Notes: a model not told the origin generated them from the letters alone. A stretch of DNA of 51,722 nucleotides from an uncultured Bacteroides sp. (GCA_934716785.1 CAKUYM010000003.1:1-51722), one strand, 5' to 3'; shown: positions 40,887 to 48,687, counted from the stretch's first letter. Made by a program: numbers and translations.

Positions 40887-41585
40887 ATGGGAAAAATTTT
40901 ACCTGGAGTATTAATAGCTTTTGAGAATCCAAAAGGGGGAGTCGGCAAGTCCACCATAACTGCACTATTTGCTGGTTATATGCATGCCAATGCAAAAGAT
41001 ACTGATCTCAGTATCGGGGTAGTTGATATTGACGATGCACAGAACACTATCGGAAAAATGCGTGAATATGAAACCTCGCAAAGTGAAAACATCAAAGAAG
41101 AGTATGAAATAATGAATATTTCTTCTACGGAATTTACTGCGCAAATGGATTATCTCCGGGAGCAATTTGATATTGTCATAGTTGATTTCCCTGGTAACTT
41201 AAAGCAACCGGGAGTAATCGAAACTTTAATGATGATCGACATCATTATCATTCCATTTTCTCCAAGTCCAATTGAGATCCAAGCGACTATAGAATTTTTC
41301 AATTTCTACAAGACCAACATACTATCTGTAAGAGAAAACAATGGATTCAATACCATTGTGAGAGGATTATTGAACAGGGTTTCGCCAAATATGCTTGAGT
41401 TTAAAGAATTATTAGCATCTCAAGATCAACTCCCATTCAAACTAATGAACAATTATTTGAAAGAACAGAGAGTTAATTTCCAAAGAAACATGACTACCAT
41501 TATAACAGATTATGACAATGGATGTGACAGCTTTGGAGAAGAGGTCGTAAACATTATAACAGATTTCGTTAAAAATAATAATTAA
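40887..41585 (+). CDS. parA: ParA-family ATPase
   Basis: A 232-residue deviant-Walker ATPase: IAFENPKGGVGKSTITALF near the N terminus, VGVVDIDDAQNT-like VVDIDDAQ, and FDIVIVDFPGNLKQPGVIE. I start at ATG 40887 because a promoter box covers the earlier TTG. With the DUF3408 gene 4 bp downstream it resembles the TraA/TraB-type pair of Bacteroides conjugative elements as well as a plasmid partition pair. Segregation of this replicon is the simplest role. Confidence 0.88.
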   Translation: MGKILPGVLIAFENPKGGVGKSTITALFAGYMHANAKDTDLSIGVVDIDDAQNTIGKMREYETSQSENIKEEYEIMNISSTEFTAQMDYLREQFDIVIVDFPGNLKQPGVIETLMMIDIIIIPFSPSPIEIQATIEFFNFYKTNILSVRENNGFNTIVRGLLNRVSPNMLEFKELLASQDQLPFKLMNNYLKEQRVNFQRNMTTIITDYDNGCDSFGEEVVNIITDFVKNNN

Positions 41586-41589
41586 TACA

Positions 41590-42006
41590 ATGGTTGCTAA
41601 AGGAAAAAGTCCAGGAATGGCCAGCTTATTGAAAGCTGGAGTAAAAATAGGTGAACAGGTTCAGCAAATAAAATCTGTTGTTGCTCCTGAAACAACAACC
41701 ACTTCGCAGTTTCAGGAAGTTGCCCCAAAAGAGGAAATGGCAGAACCTACACAAGCACCTCAAAAAAAATCAAGGAAAACAGCAAAGAAAGGATTATCAC
41801 TGTTGTTAAGTAAAAGAGAGAAACAAGATACTGAATCTGTAAAAATACCAAGAGAATATCATGCAGAATTAAAAATATTAGCAGGTATGACAGGTATTGG
41901 TATAGTAGAAATGTTAGGCAATATTATAGAAGATTTTTTCGAAGAGAACAGAGACGCAATAGACCAATTCGAAGAAGATTTTATCAAAAATAGAAAAAAT
42001 AAGTAG
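41590..42006 (+). CDS. DUF3408-like DNA-binding partner of ParA
   Basis: A 138-residue protein. The N-terminal half is disordered and Lys/Thr/Gln-rich (TTTSQFQEVAPKEEMAEP, KKSRKTAKK). The C-terminal part (SVKIPREYHAELKILAGMTG, IVEMLGNIIEDFFEENRDAI) matches the DUF3408 pattern, probably a ribbon-helix-helix fold. It follows parA by 4 bp, so it is probably the ParB-like centromere binder or a regulator of transfer. Confidence 0.7.
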   Translation: MVAKGKSPGMASLLKAGVKIGEQVQQIKSVVAPETTTTSQFQEVAPKEEMAEPTQAPQKKSRKTAKKGLSLLLSKREKQDTESVKIPREYHAELKILAGMTGIGIVEMLGNIIEDFFEENRDAIDQFEEDFIKNRKNK

Positions 42007-42050
42007 GGTAGGGGAGTCCTTTTTGAAAAAATATACGCAATCCGCCAAAT

Positions 42051-42092
42051 GTGTACCCAAATGAGGATTTTTAATTTCTCATTTGGGTACAC
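42051..42092. repeat. 15-bp perfect hairpin after parA operon
   Basis: GTGTACCCAAATGAG (42051-42065) pairs perfectly with CTCATTTGGGTACAC (42078-42092) around a 12-nt AT loop. It lies 45 bp after the operon. Without a T tract it is not a standard terminator on the plus strand, though it may still stop or stabilise transcripts or bind a protein. Confidence 0.6.
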
Positions 42093-42157
42093 TGCTCTTG
42101 ATGAGTGTCTATACTCAAATCAGGGTATAATTTTCCGAAAAACAATTCATCTATAAT

Positions 42158-42188
42158 GTAATATATTACCAATTAATTTGTATTTTTG
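42158..42188 (+). promoter_or_regulatory. hipB promoter and operator
   Basis: The perfect palindrome GTAATATATTAC (42158-42169) precedes an exact -7 box TATTTTTG (42181-42188), and a related AGTAATATATACC follows at about 42197-42209, just before the hipB start at 42215. The arrangement fits autorepression by HipB. Confidence 0.6.
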
Positions 42189-42214
42189 CAATAAATAGTA
42201 ATATATACCATATT

Positions 42215-42526
42215 ATGCCAATAATAGACTATAATACAATAACAGATCAGGAAATATTTGTCATTCTTGGACAAAGAGTAAAGGAGTATAGACTGGCCGA
42301 AAAGAAAAGCCAGCAGACCTTAGCACAATTGTCCGGTGTCAGCTGTTCGACTATCAGTCATTTTGAACAAGGGTACTCCACAAACATATCCTTGAAATCT
42401 TTCATGGCCATATTACGAGCTATGGGGTTGATTGACGAACTGGAAAAAATACTGCCAGAATTACCAATGAACCCTGAAATAGTGAAAAAAATAGAGAAAA
42501 TGACTCCCAAACGGATTAGATCATGA
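42215..42526 (+). CDS. hipB: HipB-like antitoxin / XRE regulator
   Basis: A 103-residue protein with an XRE helix-turn-helix (LGQRVKEYRLAEKKSQQTLA, QLSGVSCSTISHFEQG). The C-terminal extension (PKRIRS) is short. It ends 4 bp before the start of a broken hipA. With its toxin partner inactive, it may now act only as a repressor of its own promoter. Confidence 0.85.
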   Translation: MPIIDYNTITDQEIFVILGQRVKEYRLAEKKSQQTLAQLSGVSCSTISHFEQGYSTNISLKSFMAILRAMGLIDELEKILPELPMNPEIVKKIEKMTPKRIRS

Positions 42527-42530
42527 ATTT

Positions 42531-43425
42531 ATGGAAAAATTATTGGATATATATATCTGGAATGTGAAAGTGGGAAACATTGCTGAAAGTGGGCAGTATC
42601 TTTTATTTTGATCCGGGATTTCTTAAACGGCAATGGAACATTGCACCGTTTGTTGCATCCATACATAGCACAAGAATCAAAAACGGATTGCCGGTTTTCG
42701 GTGACAAAAATAAATTGTACAGTGGACTACCACCTTTTCTCGCTGACTCCTTGCCAGACAACTGGGGAAATAGCGTGTTTAAAGAGTGGGCAAGAAGAAA
42801 CAAAATACGCAGCAAGGATATTACCCCTATAGACAAGTTAGCCTATATGTGCACACGTAGTATGGGGGCACTGGAATTTCTTCCACCGATGATGAAAGAG
42901 TTGGAAGAACCGTTTCCTATAGAGATAGACAGCCTGTTTAAACTTGCTAAAGAAACATTGGAAAATGCGGAGCATATCCATGAAACAAAAGATGAAAATC
43001 TGGTTTACGAGACATTATTTAGGGTTGGTACTTCAGCCGGAGGGAAAAGGCCTAAGGCCATTATCCACATCAATGAACAGACAAAAGAAATCATTTCCGG
43101 ACAAGTACCGTGCCCACCGGGCTTCACACCATTTCTTTTAAAATTTGATGAAAAGCAGAAGTTTCCATCAACAAAAGTTGAATTTAGCTATTATCTGATG
43201 GCTAAAGAACTCGGCATTGATATGATGCCATGTCATTTGGAATACTCCAACGGAGCATGTCATTTCATGACACAACGCTTTGACAGAATCAATGGTGAGA
43301 AAGTTCACACACAAACTTTGGCCGCTATCAGACCTGATTCAGACTGCTACGAAGATTTATTTCAAACCGGAATTGTTGCAACAAAAAGTAGAGTTATTGC
43401 GAACAAAAGTCTTTTTCAAGTATGA
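42531..43425 (+). pseudogene. hipA: hipA, broken at both ends
   Basis: The expected HipA start (MEKLLDIYIWNVKVGNIAES) begins at 42531 but runs into a stop after the next few codons; the continuation GSIFYFDPGFLKRQW is in another frame, so a frameshift lies near 42590-42600. The middle is normal HipA (GLPPFLADSLPDNWG, RVGTSAGGKRPKA, FMTQRFDRINGEKVHTQTLA). The frame then ends at 43425 after YEDLFQ, before the catalytic NxDDHxKN part and the rest of the kinase domain, about 100 or more residues short. A protein could be made from the TTG at 42580, but it would lack catalytic residues. Confidence 0.85.
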
Positions 43426-43474
43426 CATCGACACTAAATGTTTTGCTATCGAAGATATGTAAGGCTGCTTAGTT

Positions 43475-43611
43475 TTTGCATTTAAAAAGATTTCCTTATA
43501 TTTGCAATCGAAGTGGTAACAGTTTGAGTGCATCACTGTTACCGGAAACTTTTTGAGTAGTTATTTCTCAGCATAGAAAAAAGGGGATAGGAATTACCGA
43601 CCCCCTTTTTT
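43475..43611 (+). ncRNA. candidate small RNA with own promoter and terminator
   Basis: TTTG (43475-43478), 18 bp, then TATATTTG (43497-43504) is a near-consensus Bacteroides promoter. About 10 bp later GGTAACAG (43515-43522) and CTGTTACC (43536-43543) form a hairpin. A strong terminator follows: AAAAAAGGGG (43577-43586) with CCCCTTTTTT (43602-43611). The predicted transcript is about 100 nt and has no open frame of note. Its place beside the iterons and rep would suit an antisense-type or copy-control RNA, but no complementarity was established. Confidence 0.5.
43577..43611. terminator. bidirectional terminator
   Basis: A 10-bp A/G then C/T stem ending in T runs on both strands (loop about 15 nt). 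It can serve both the candidate small RNA on plus and any minus-strand transcript running from rep through the iterons. Confidence 0.8.
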
Positions 43612-44035
43612 TATATCTGCCTATATTTCACCATTTATTCTGTAAGAAATTAGTGAGAGAATGCCAGACAGTACCCCATTTAACGCTTTCATTGCCTTGA
43701 AATTGACCAATAAAGCCAAATAAGAATGAATAAAAGCAAAACGTCTCCAGTCCTCCAGCAAAACAGAAAGGGAGCTGAAGTGCCAGTGTCATTGAGAGAC
43801 GCATAGTGTGAGCGGTTTTTTCTTACTCAATCTATCATGTATAAAGTGATTTAACTACACTAATAATCAACATGTTACAATCTTAAAAATAGAACATGAC
43901 ATTATGTCATGCGCATATATATTTTTCCGAAAGTATGAAAATGGTTTTCAAAACATTTGTCGAGAATGATAAGTGGGTGATTTGTTTATTATGAATCTAT
44001 ATATATTTAGGTTTTTTAGGTAGATTAGGATATTG
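43612..44035. other. gene-free AT-rich part of replication region
   Basis: No supported gene. A copy of the 13-bp word TTTTTCCGAAAGT lies at 43922-43934. AT-rich DNA beside iterons is where origin melting would be expected. Confidence 0.45.
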
Positions 44036-44036
44036 T

Positions 44037-44359
44037 CCTACGTTTCTACACAGCTAAGATTAATTTCAAAAAATATAAATCTCTAATTTTCAGGCATATC
44101 AATTTTATTAAACAGGGTCTATCACCCTACACTTCTACACAGCTAAACAGCCATTCCCTACGTTTCTACACAGCTAAATTGTCAAAACCCTACATTTCTG
44201 CACAGCTAAATTACCAAAACCCTACATTTCTACACAGCTAAATTGTCAAAACCCTACATTTCTGCACAGCTAAATTGCCAAAACCCTACATTTCTGCACA
44301 GCTAAAAGAGTTAAAATACCTTTCAAAGCACTGCTTTCCCTACATTTGTACACAGCTAA
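44037..44359. repeat. iteron array (replication origin)
   Basis: Eight direct repeats of about 22 bp with consensus CCCTACATTTCTACACAGCT begin at 44036, 44125, 44156, 44188, 44220, 44252, 44284 and 44338. Five in the middle are spaced at 31-32 bp, about three helix turns; the outer ones are further apart. Single-base changes (CGTTT, CACTT, CTGCAC, TTGTAC) vary between copies. They lie just beyond the 3' end of rep. Iterons of this size bind the initiator and set copy number; this is the strongest evidence that the element replicates as a plasmid. Confidence 0.92.
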
Positions 44360-44387
44360 TATGGGTATAAAGAAAATGTGGTTGATT

Positions 44388-45530
44388 TCACACTTTTAAA
44401 TCAAAGTTGAACAGTTCTAATCCCAATGCTTCTGGAGCCTGTTTAAACACAGAAATGAAGGTTGTACGGTATATAGTTGCTTTAAGACTAATCAAATCCT
44501 CTGACTGATCTGAATGCGCCCACCGAATGAAGTCCTGATATTGTTCCGGATCATTTCTAATCTCTGCTACTTTTAGGTCAACGCTATGTGGATCTAAATG
44601 AGGATAGCACATTTTAGTATATATTTGTTGTAATTCTGAATAAAATCTATCTGTAAAAACGGCTGTAAATTTCTGATCAAAATACTCTAAGGTTTCCTTC
44701 GGGAAATGAAATTGTACTGTGTAGGCCCAACGCTCATTTTCCCCCTTGACAAATTCATACTGGAATTTAGTTACTTCCAAATATTTATTTATATTATCCA
44801 GTATTGATGCCACTTTCATTTTTCTATTATTATTATCAGCAATTCTAACTCTAAATATTTTAGCTAACTGATCAACAGTGGTTGTATAATAAGGTGCTTG
44901 TCCTTGAATGATCTTATATCGGATCAAATAAACCATTCTGGAAAGATTAAGATAAAAATATCGATATCCTTTTCTATCCGGCAGCTTTCTATAATCATGC
45001 AAATCAGTCAAATTGTATCTTGTAAATAACGAATCTTTTATTAAATCATTTAAAGTTGCACTGTAAAGCCTTTTAGTCCCCTTTTTAGTGGTAAAATCGG
45101 TTTGGATATCAAATCTGGTCAATATTTGTACAAAGTGATATGACGTTTTTCCAGCCTTCTGTATTGGGAATCCAATGTTTTCCACTCCCAACCGATATAA
45201 TGCAGCCTCAAATACGGTTTCTATGGGATGAATAATCTTATTGCCTTCAATGTCAGTTGTTATGTAATGAGGGGATCTTCCTCCAAATATGAATCGGAGC
45301 TGATCTTCCGAGAGTCTTCTTTGTAGTTTTGTCCGTTCATAACCCATTTTTTCACAAAAGTCAACAATTGAAAACCAATTTTCTCCAAATAGGTTTTTCA
45401 TCTGATAATTTGCAAGATATACTATTAAATCAACAGAAAGACTTCCTCCTGATTCATAGAGCCTATTTATCAGTTCTGAATTAACATCCTCACTTAATGC
45501 TCTCGGGTATCGGCTTAATTCTTTTGCCAT
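44388..45530 (-). CDS. rep: replication initiator protein (iteron-binding Rep)
   Basis: A 380-residue protein with the two-winged-helix layout of Rep_3-type plasmid initiators: LSVDLIVYLANYQM near the start, the YRLG-VENIGFP region, TSYHFVQILTRFDI, then YFYLNLSRMVYLIRYKI and the C-terminal winged helix (YTTTVDQLAKIFRVRIADN, ASILDNINKYL). The 3' end is 28 bp from the iteron array, which it should bind. A small ribbon-helix-helix gene lies 21 bp upstream in the same direction and may control it. Family assignment is by pattern; the plasmid context makes it secure. Confidence 0.85.
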   Translation of the reverse strand: MAKELSRYPRALSEDVNSELINRLYESGGSLSVDLIVYLANYQMKNLFGENWFSIVDFCEKMGYERTKLQRRLSEDQLRFIFGGRSPHYITTDIEGNKIIHPIETVFEAALYRLGVENIGFPIQKAGKTSYHFVQILTRFDIQTDFTTKKGTKRLYSATLNDLIKDSLFTRYNLTDLHDYRKLPDRKGYRYFYLNLSRMVYLIRYKIIQGQAPYYTTTVDQLAKIFRVRIADNNNRKMKVASILDNINKYLEVTKFQYEFVKGENERWAYTVQFHFPKETLEYFDQKFTAVFTDRFYSELQQIYTKMCYPHLDPHSVDLKVAEIRNDPEQYQDFIRWAHSDQSEDLISLKATIYRTTFISVFKQAPEALGLELFNFDLKV

Positions 45531-45551
45531 ATTTCTACTTTTTATTTACAA

Positions 45552-45728
45552 TTAATAAAGAATGTCCTCCTTCTTGATTTGTTCGGCCGCTTTTTCTAAA
45601 ATATCCTGCATAAGTAATTTAACACTTGTGCCTTCTTTGACTGCCTTTATAGATAGAACACGAATTACCTCTTTCGGTAAATGTAACAATTTGGGTTTCA
45701 TTTCATTTTGAGTCATAGTTTTATTCAT
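45552..45728 (-). CDS. small ribbon-helix-helix protein upstream of rep
   Basis: A 58-residue protein, easily missed because of its size. Its core KLLHLPKEVIRVLSIKAVKE, then GTSVKLLMQDILEKAAEQ has the strand-helix-helix pattern of CopG/Arc-type repressors. It starts at ATG 45728 and ends in TAA at 45552-45554, 21 bp before rep. Position and fold suggest a copy-number or rep regulator; an exact -7 box for this direction lies at 45783-45790. Confidence 0.7.
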   Translation of the reverse strand: MNKTMTQNEMKPKLLHLPKEVIRVLSIKAVKEGTSVKLLMQDILEKAAEQIKKEDILY

Positions 45729-45755
45729 GATAATTAAATTTTAAAATTATAAACT

Positions 45756-45790
45756 TATCTTTGTGCCCAAAGAATAACGCTACAAATATA
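45756..45790. promoter_or_regulatory. divergent promoter boxes
   Basis: TATCTTTG (45756-45763, plus) and TATATTTG (complement of 45783-45790, minus) are both exact TAnnTTTG boxes. They face the gene at 45874 and the ribbon-helix-helix/rep pair respectively. No clear TTTG -33 box was found for either. Confidence 0.45.
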
Positions 45791-45808
45791 AGGAATATAT
45801 TTCATTTC

Positions 45809-45853
45809 ATATATACGATATATACGATATATATGGTATATATGGTATATATG
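45809..45853. repeat. short AT-rich tandem repeats
   Basis: Units of 9-11 bp repeat in tandem: TATATACGA twice, then TATATATGG twice, then TATATATGA. They lie between the divergent promoter boxes and the start at 45874 and may be operator sites or an AT-rich melting element. Confidence 0.6.
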
Positions 45854-45873
45854 ATTATAAACCAATAAATTTT

Positions 45874-46275
45874 ATGAGTAAGACATTAGAAGAAGCCTTC
45901 AGAGAGCTAATACTGAAAAGTAAATGGTATGAGGATTCACTAAGTTCTCCTATTCAAGCTAAAAATGATAAGGCAAAGTTTCTCAAAGGGAAAAAACTAC
46001 CCGAGGAAAAAATTCGCGACTATTTATCAGCAGCTGGTTGGGTACGCATTCAAGCAGAAGAATGGAATACGTCAGGCACAACGATGAATGACGCATTTAA
46101 AGAACTTATAAAAGTTCGGAAATGGTATGAGAACTCATCACGATCTCCCTTTCAAGCTCAAAATGATAAAGCTAAGTTCCTATCAAACAAAAGAGTGATA
46201 GAAGATCACATTAGAGAGTATCTTTTGAGTGCCGGATATAAGATGATCCAAGAAGAAAAATGGGAAAAATTATAG
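45874..46275 (+). CDS. unknown protein made of two duplicated domains
   Basis: A 133-residue protein consisting of two copies of a 65-residue unit: EEAFRELILKSKWYEDSLSS then PIQAKNDKAKFLKGKKLPEE, and NDAFKELIKVRKWYENSSRS then PFQAQNDKAKFLSNKRVIED; both end in a (S)AG(W/Y) motif. The repeats are about 50% identical. Charged, helical character suggests a nucleic-acid-binding protein, perhaps acting on the repeated DNA in front of it. No known family is recognised. It is the last gene before site B at 46334. Confidence 0.65.
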   Translation: MSKTLEEAFRELILKSKWYEDSLSSPIQAKNDKAKFLKGKKLPEEKIRDYLSAAGWVRIQAEEWNTSGTTMNDAFKELIKVRKWYENSSRSPFQAQNDKAKFLSNKRVIEDHIREYLLSAGYKMIQEEKWEKL

Positions 46276-46333
46276 TTTTTCAAATATTTAACAGCTTTAT
46301 TTTTGCCCCTTTAAAAGTTTTTTAGACTTTTGC

Positions 46334-46361
46334 GTTTAATAAAACGAACGTTTTCTTAAAC
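46334..46361 (-). repeat. 28-bp near-palindrome, site B (inverted partner of site A)
   Basis: Arms GTTTAATAAAACG (46334-46346) and CGTTTTCTTAAAC (46349-46361) flank a central AA. Read on the minus strand it equals site A at 27 of 28 positions. The distance between centres is 17,435 bp, and the central dinucleotides TT and AA set the two sites in inverted orientation. No gene start is directly next to it. Confidence 0.75.
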
Positions 46362-46718
46362 AAATTTTTACTCTATATCAATTAATTACACTTCTTTTAA
46401 AAGTTTACTTTCGGAAAAATGGTGATGACAGTAACAACTATTTCATTCATGGAAAATTTGTTACATTTCTACCAAATACATTGAACAAATTCTTTCAGGC
46501 AAAAAATTCCTTATTCACTCATAACACACTCCTTTCTTTTTAATCATTTGAAATTCAAAATTATAGCTTTTATATGAGATTTCCCAATATTTTCTATTTT
46601 TTTTAATCGGGTAGGGAAATTATTTAGGACTGGACTATGCAATAACCATGAGGCAGGCGCCCATTTCTAACCTTTAGAACAAGGTTAGAAATGATTAATA
46701 ACAGAAACAGCGCCCTAT
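46362..46718. other. gene-free spacer with inverted repeat
   Basis: No gene is supported. A perfect 12-bp inverted repeat (ATTTCTAACCTT at 46663-46674 with AAGGTTAGAAAT at 46681-46692, 6-nt loop) lies near the right end, and one copy of the 13-bp word TTTTTCCGAAAGT is at 46407-46419 (minus strand). Confidence 0.5.
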
Positions 46719-46832
46719 TTAGTATTCTTTTACGAAATCAGAGTAATAGCCATAGTTTTTTGTAGCTTCCATCCTTGCTAATGGTTCGATGTACGGGTTT
46801 ATCCATTTATTGCCAGACTCTCGAGTTGTCAT
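46719..46832 (-). pseudogene. possible gene remnant
   Basis: Thirty-seven codons on the minus strand (MTTRESGNKWINPYIEPLAR, then MEATKNYGYYSDFVKEY, stop) have protein-like composition, and the reading continues protein-like (PNGW) before the Met until a TAG. It looks like the C-terminal end of a lost gene. Family not recognised. Confidence 0.3.
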
Positions 46833-47066
46833 CCATCCATTTGGCTAAATAAACATTTGCAATCAGACAATATCCACTCAATTGCATAAGAGTATATTTA
46901 TCAAATATCTATGTCTTTTTTGATGATTTTGGGTGTAGTTTTTCTTTGATGCTCATCTCAATAAAACTCATGCTCAAGTTTTATTTGGATAACCAATCAA
47001 TCAAATAACGAGCACTTTCTAATTAAAAGATATTAATTTTTCTCCTATACAGAAAAGGTCTCACTT

Positions 47067-47618
47067 TTAGGCATCTTCTTCCACGATATTATCCTTTTTC
47101 TTTTTATCTCCTCCTTCTGGGATCTTACGCAATACAAAAACTATTACTAAAGATATAATCGTTGTCGTTGCTATTGTTCCTGCTAAAAAATCATGTCCAG
47201 TATAGCCAAGAGCCAAAGCAATAAAACCAAACAAAATAGTTAAAGTTCCACCCCATTTTTGTCCATTCCCGCTTTGTTTCGTTTGCCTATCAACAATTGT
47301 CTTTTCTATATACATTCGATGTTCTTGCTGTTTTTCAGCCATCGCCAAAATTCTTTCAGAAGCACCGGGCAAAACACTCTCATATCCTTTCAGTATTTCA
47401 GGAGGCGGCAAAGGTCCTCGAAATGAAGCAGATTCCTCTACTGCATAAAGTGCCCCTACAATAACTTTTCTTTGTTCTTCTGTCAATGATTCAAGAACTT
47501 TAGTTACGTCTGTAGAAAATTCAACCCCTTCACTTTCTAAATCCTTCAAGACCTCCTGTTCTTGTCTTGACAATTCAGACGAAGAATCTTTTTCTTCGAT
47601 TTTGTTATCTTGCTCCAT
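47067..47618 (-). CDS. DUF2335 membrane protein
   Basis: A 183-residue protein. Residues about 65-115 match DUF2335 (FRGPLPPPEILKGYESVLPG, SERILAMAEKQQEHRMYIE), followed by two membrane helices (TLTILFGFIALALGYTGHDF and TIISLVIVFVLR) and a charged tail. The acidic N terminus (about 1-60) is probably cytoplasmic. It starts 1 bp after the small upstream gene. Function of the family is unknown. Confidence 0.8.
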   Translation of the reverse strand: MEQDNKIEEKDSSSELSRQEQEVLKDLESEGVEFSTDVTKVLESLTEEQRKVIVGALYAVEESASFRGPLPPPEILKGYESVLPGASERILAMAEKQQEHRMYIEKTIVDRQTKQSGNGQKWGGTLTILFGFIALALGYTGHDFLAGTIATTTIISLVIVFVLRKIPEGGDKKKKDNIVEEDA

Positions 47619-47619
47619 G

Positions 47620-47910
47620 TTATTTCCCTTTATAAAGAGATAATGCTTCTATAAAATAATTGCCTATTTTTTCCCAATCTGAGACCATAGCATGGTAATC
47701 GTCATTATTTTTTAAGTACTTTTCAAAAGAATAGTAATTACCTGGTACATTCATAACACTGCCTAATCCAGACAATAACGGTCTATCTATACTAAAATTA
47801 TCATATACCGGTACATCCACAATATGATATAAACTCTTTCCTGATTTTTTATCAGAAATAGTATAAGTATGTTTTTTCTTCGTTATCACAAAGTTTTTTT
47901 TTGTCTTCAT
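47620..47910 (-). CDS. hypothetical protein coupled to the DUF2335 gene
   Basis: A 96-residue protein (MKTKKNFVITKKKHTYTISD...), basic and beta-rich at the N terminus. I start it at ATG 47910 and not at an in-frame TTG 16 codons earlier. It lies 1 bp before the DUF2335 gene, so the two are co-translated. No family is recognised; a small partner of the membrane protein is a guess. Confidence 0.55.
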   Translation of the reverse strand: MKTKKNFVITKKKHTYTISDKKSGKSLYHIVDVPVYDNFSIDRPLLSGLGSVMNVPGNYYSFEKYLKNNDDYHAMVSDWEKIGNYFIEALSLYKGK

Positions 47911-48009
47911 TATGAATGCATTATATTTAGGCAAATAAGATATGGCTTTATTTTGCAAATAAAATAAATAATTTGCTCAATTACAAAATAATATTCTAAT
48001 ATTTATAAT

Positions 48010-48300
48010 ACTTTTACAGCATTGCGATACCAGTAAAACAACTACAATAAGTATTGGTTGTTGCTAAATCACTATGACCTAATATCAGTGGAATAACTTT
48101 ACGTGATACTTGATTATCCTATAAAGTCGGGACCATCGTATGACATCAACATAACAAGTCAGCTTCATGCCCCATCTGAGTCACTGCCATATCTTATATG
48201 CTCCATCTCTAGTACCCATCAAAAAATATAGTTTCAATTGAGCCTGATAGGCACTACTACCTTTCACCAATCTAAATGGTTCTATTAGAACAGCTTTATC
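48010..48300 (-). pseudogene. tyrosine recombinase (integrase) relic
   Basis: Read on the minus strand, fragments of an integrase C-terminal domain appear: QAQLKLYFLMGTRDGAYKIW with LRWGMKLTCYVD (catalytic Arg region), then HTMVPTL in another frame (HxxR/HTF box), then RKVIPLILGHSDLATTNTYC (box with LGHsd..TT.xY). Stops and frame changes interrupt them. This is a dead tyrosine recombinase, so some integrated element once ended here. Confidence 0.8.
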
Positions 48301-48391
48301 AAAGAAAGAAATGACGAAGCGAGGTATCCAAATCAAAACAAGGAAATCGAAATATAAATTGAATATTGGATACTTTTTAACAGCTCAAACC

Positions 48392-48687
48392 TTTTTTATC
48401 TCGCTCAATTTCCCTATATTTGTTGTCATAACAGCTATCGTAGCAGCTGATATGTAAATCAGCTATGGGGCAATAGCTAAATTGCAGAATATGTCAGAGA
48501 ATCTGACACATTCCCATCTTACTTATGGCGAGGAGGGGTGCTTTTGCCAATCGGCAGAAGCTAGTCTCATTGATTTAATTCTACCAGTGGGGTAATTCTC
48601 AAAAGAACATGGACAGGGGAATGAACGTATAATTAAAGAAACAAGAGAATATATTATAATATTAAAAATAAATTGTGTTATTAGATT
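48392..48687 (+). promoter_or_regulatory. promoter and structured 5' leader of JAMM lipoprotein gene
   Basis: TTTT (48392-48395), 19 bp, then the exact box TATATTTG (48415-48422) forms a promoter. The leader of about 255 nt then contains AGCTGAT/ATCAGCT (48445-48451 and 48458-48464), AGCTAT/ATAGCT (48461-48466 and 48473-48478), which share bases so that only one can form at a time, and TGTCAGA/TCTGACA (48492-48498 and 48502-48508). A further hairpin GCTTTTGCC/GGCAGAAGC follows at about 48539-48561. Alternative hairpins in a long leader suggest riboregulation. Confidence 0.5.

Noticed and set aside
44037..44359. Repeat array considered as CRISPR
   Set aside because: Spacers are only about 10 bp, very similar to each other, and the array borders a Rep gene; these are iterons.
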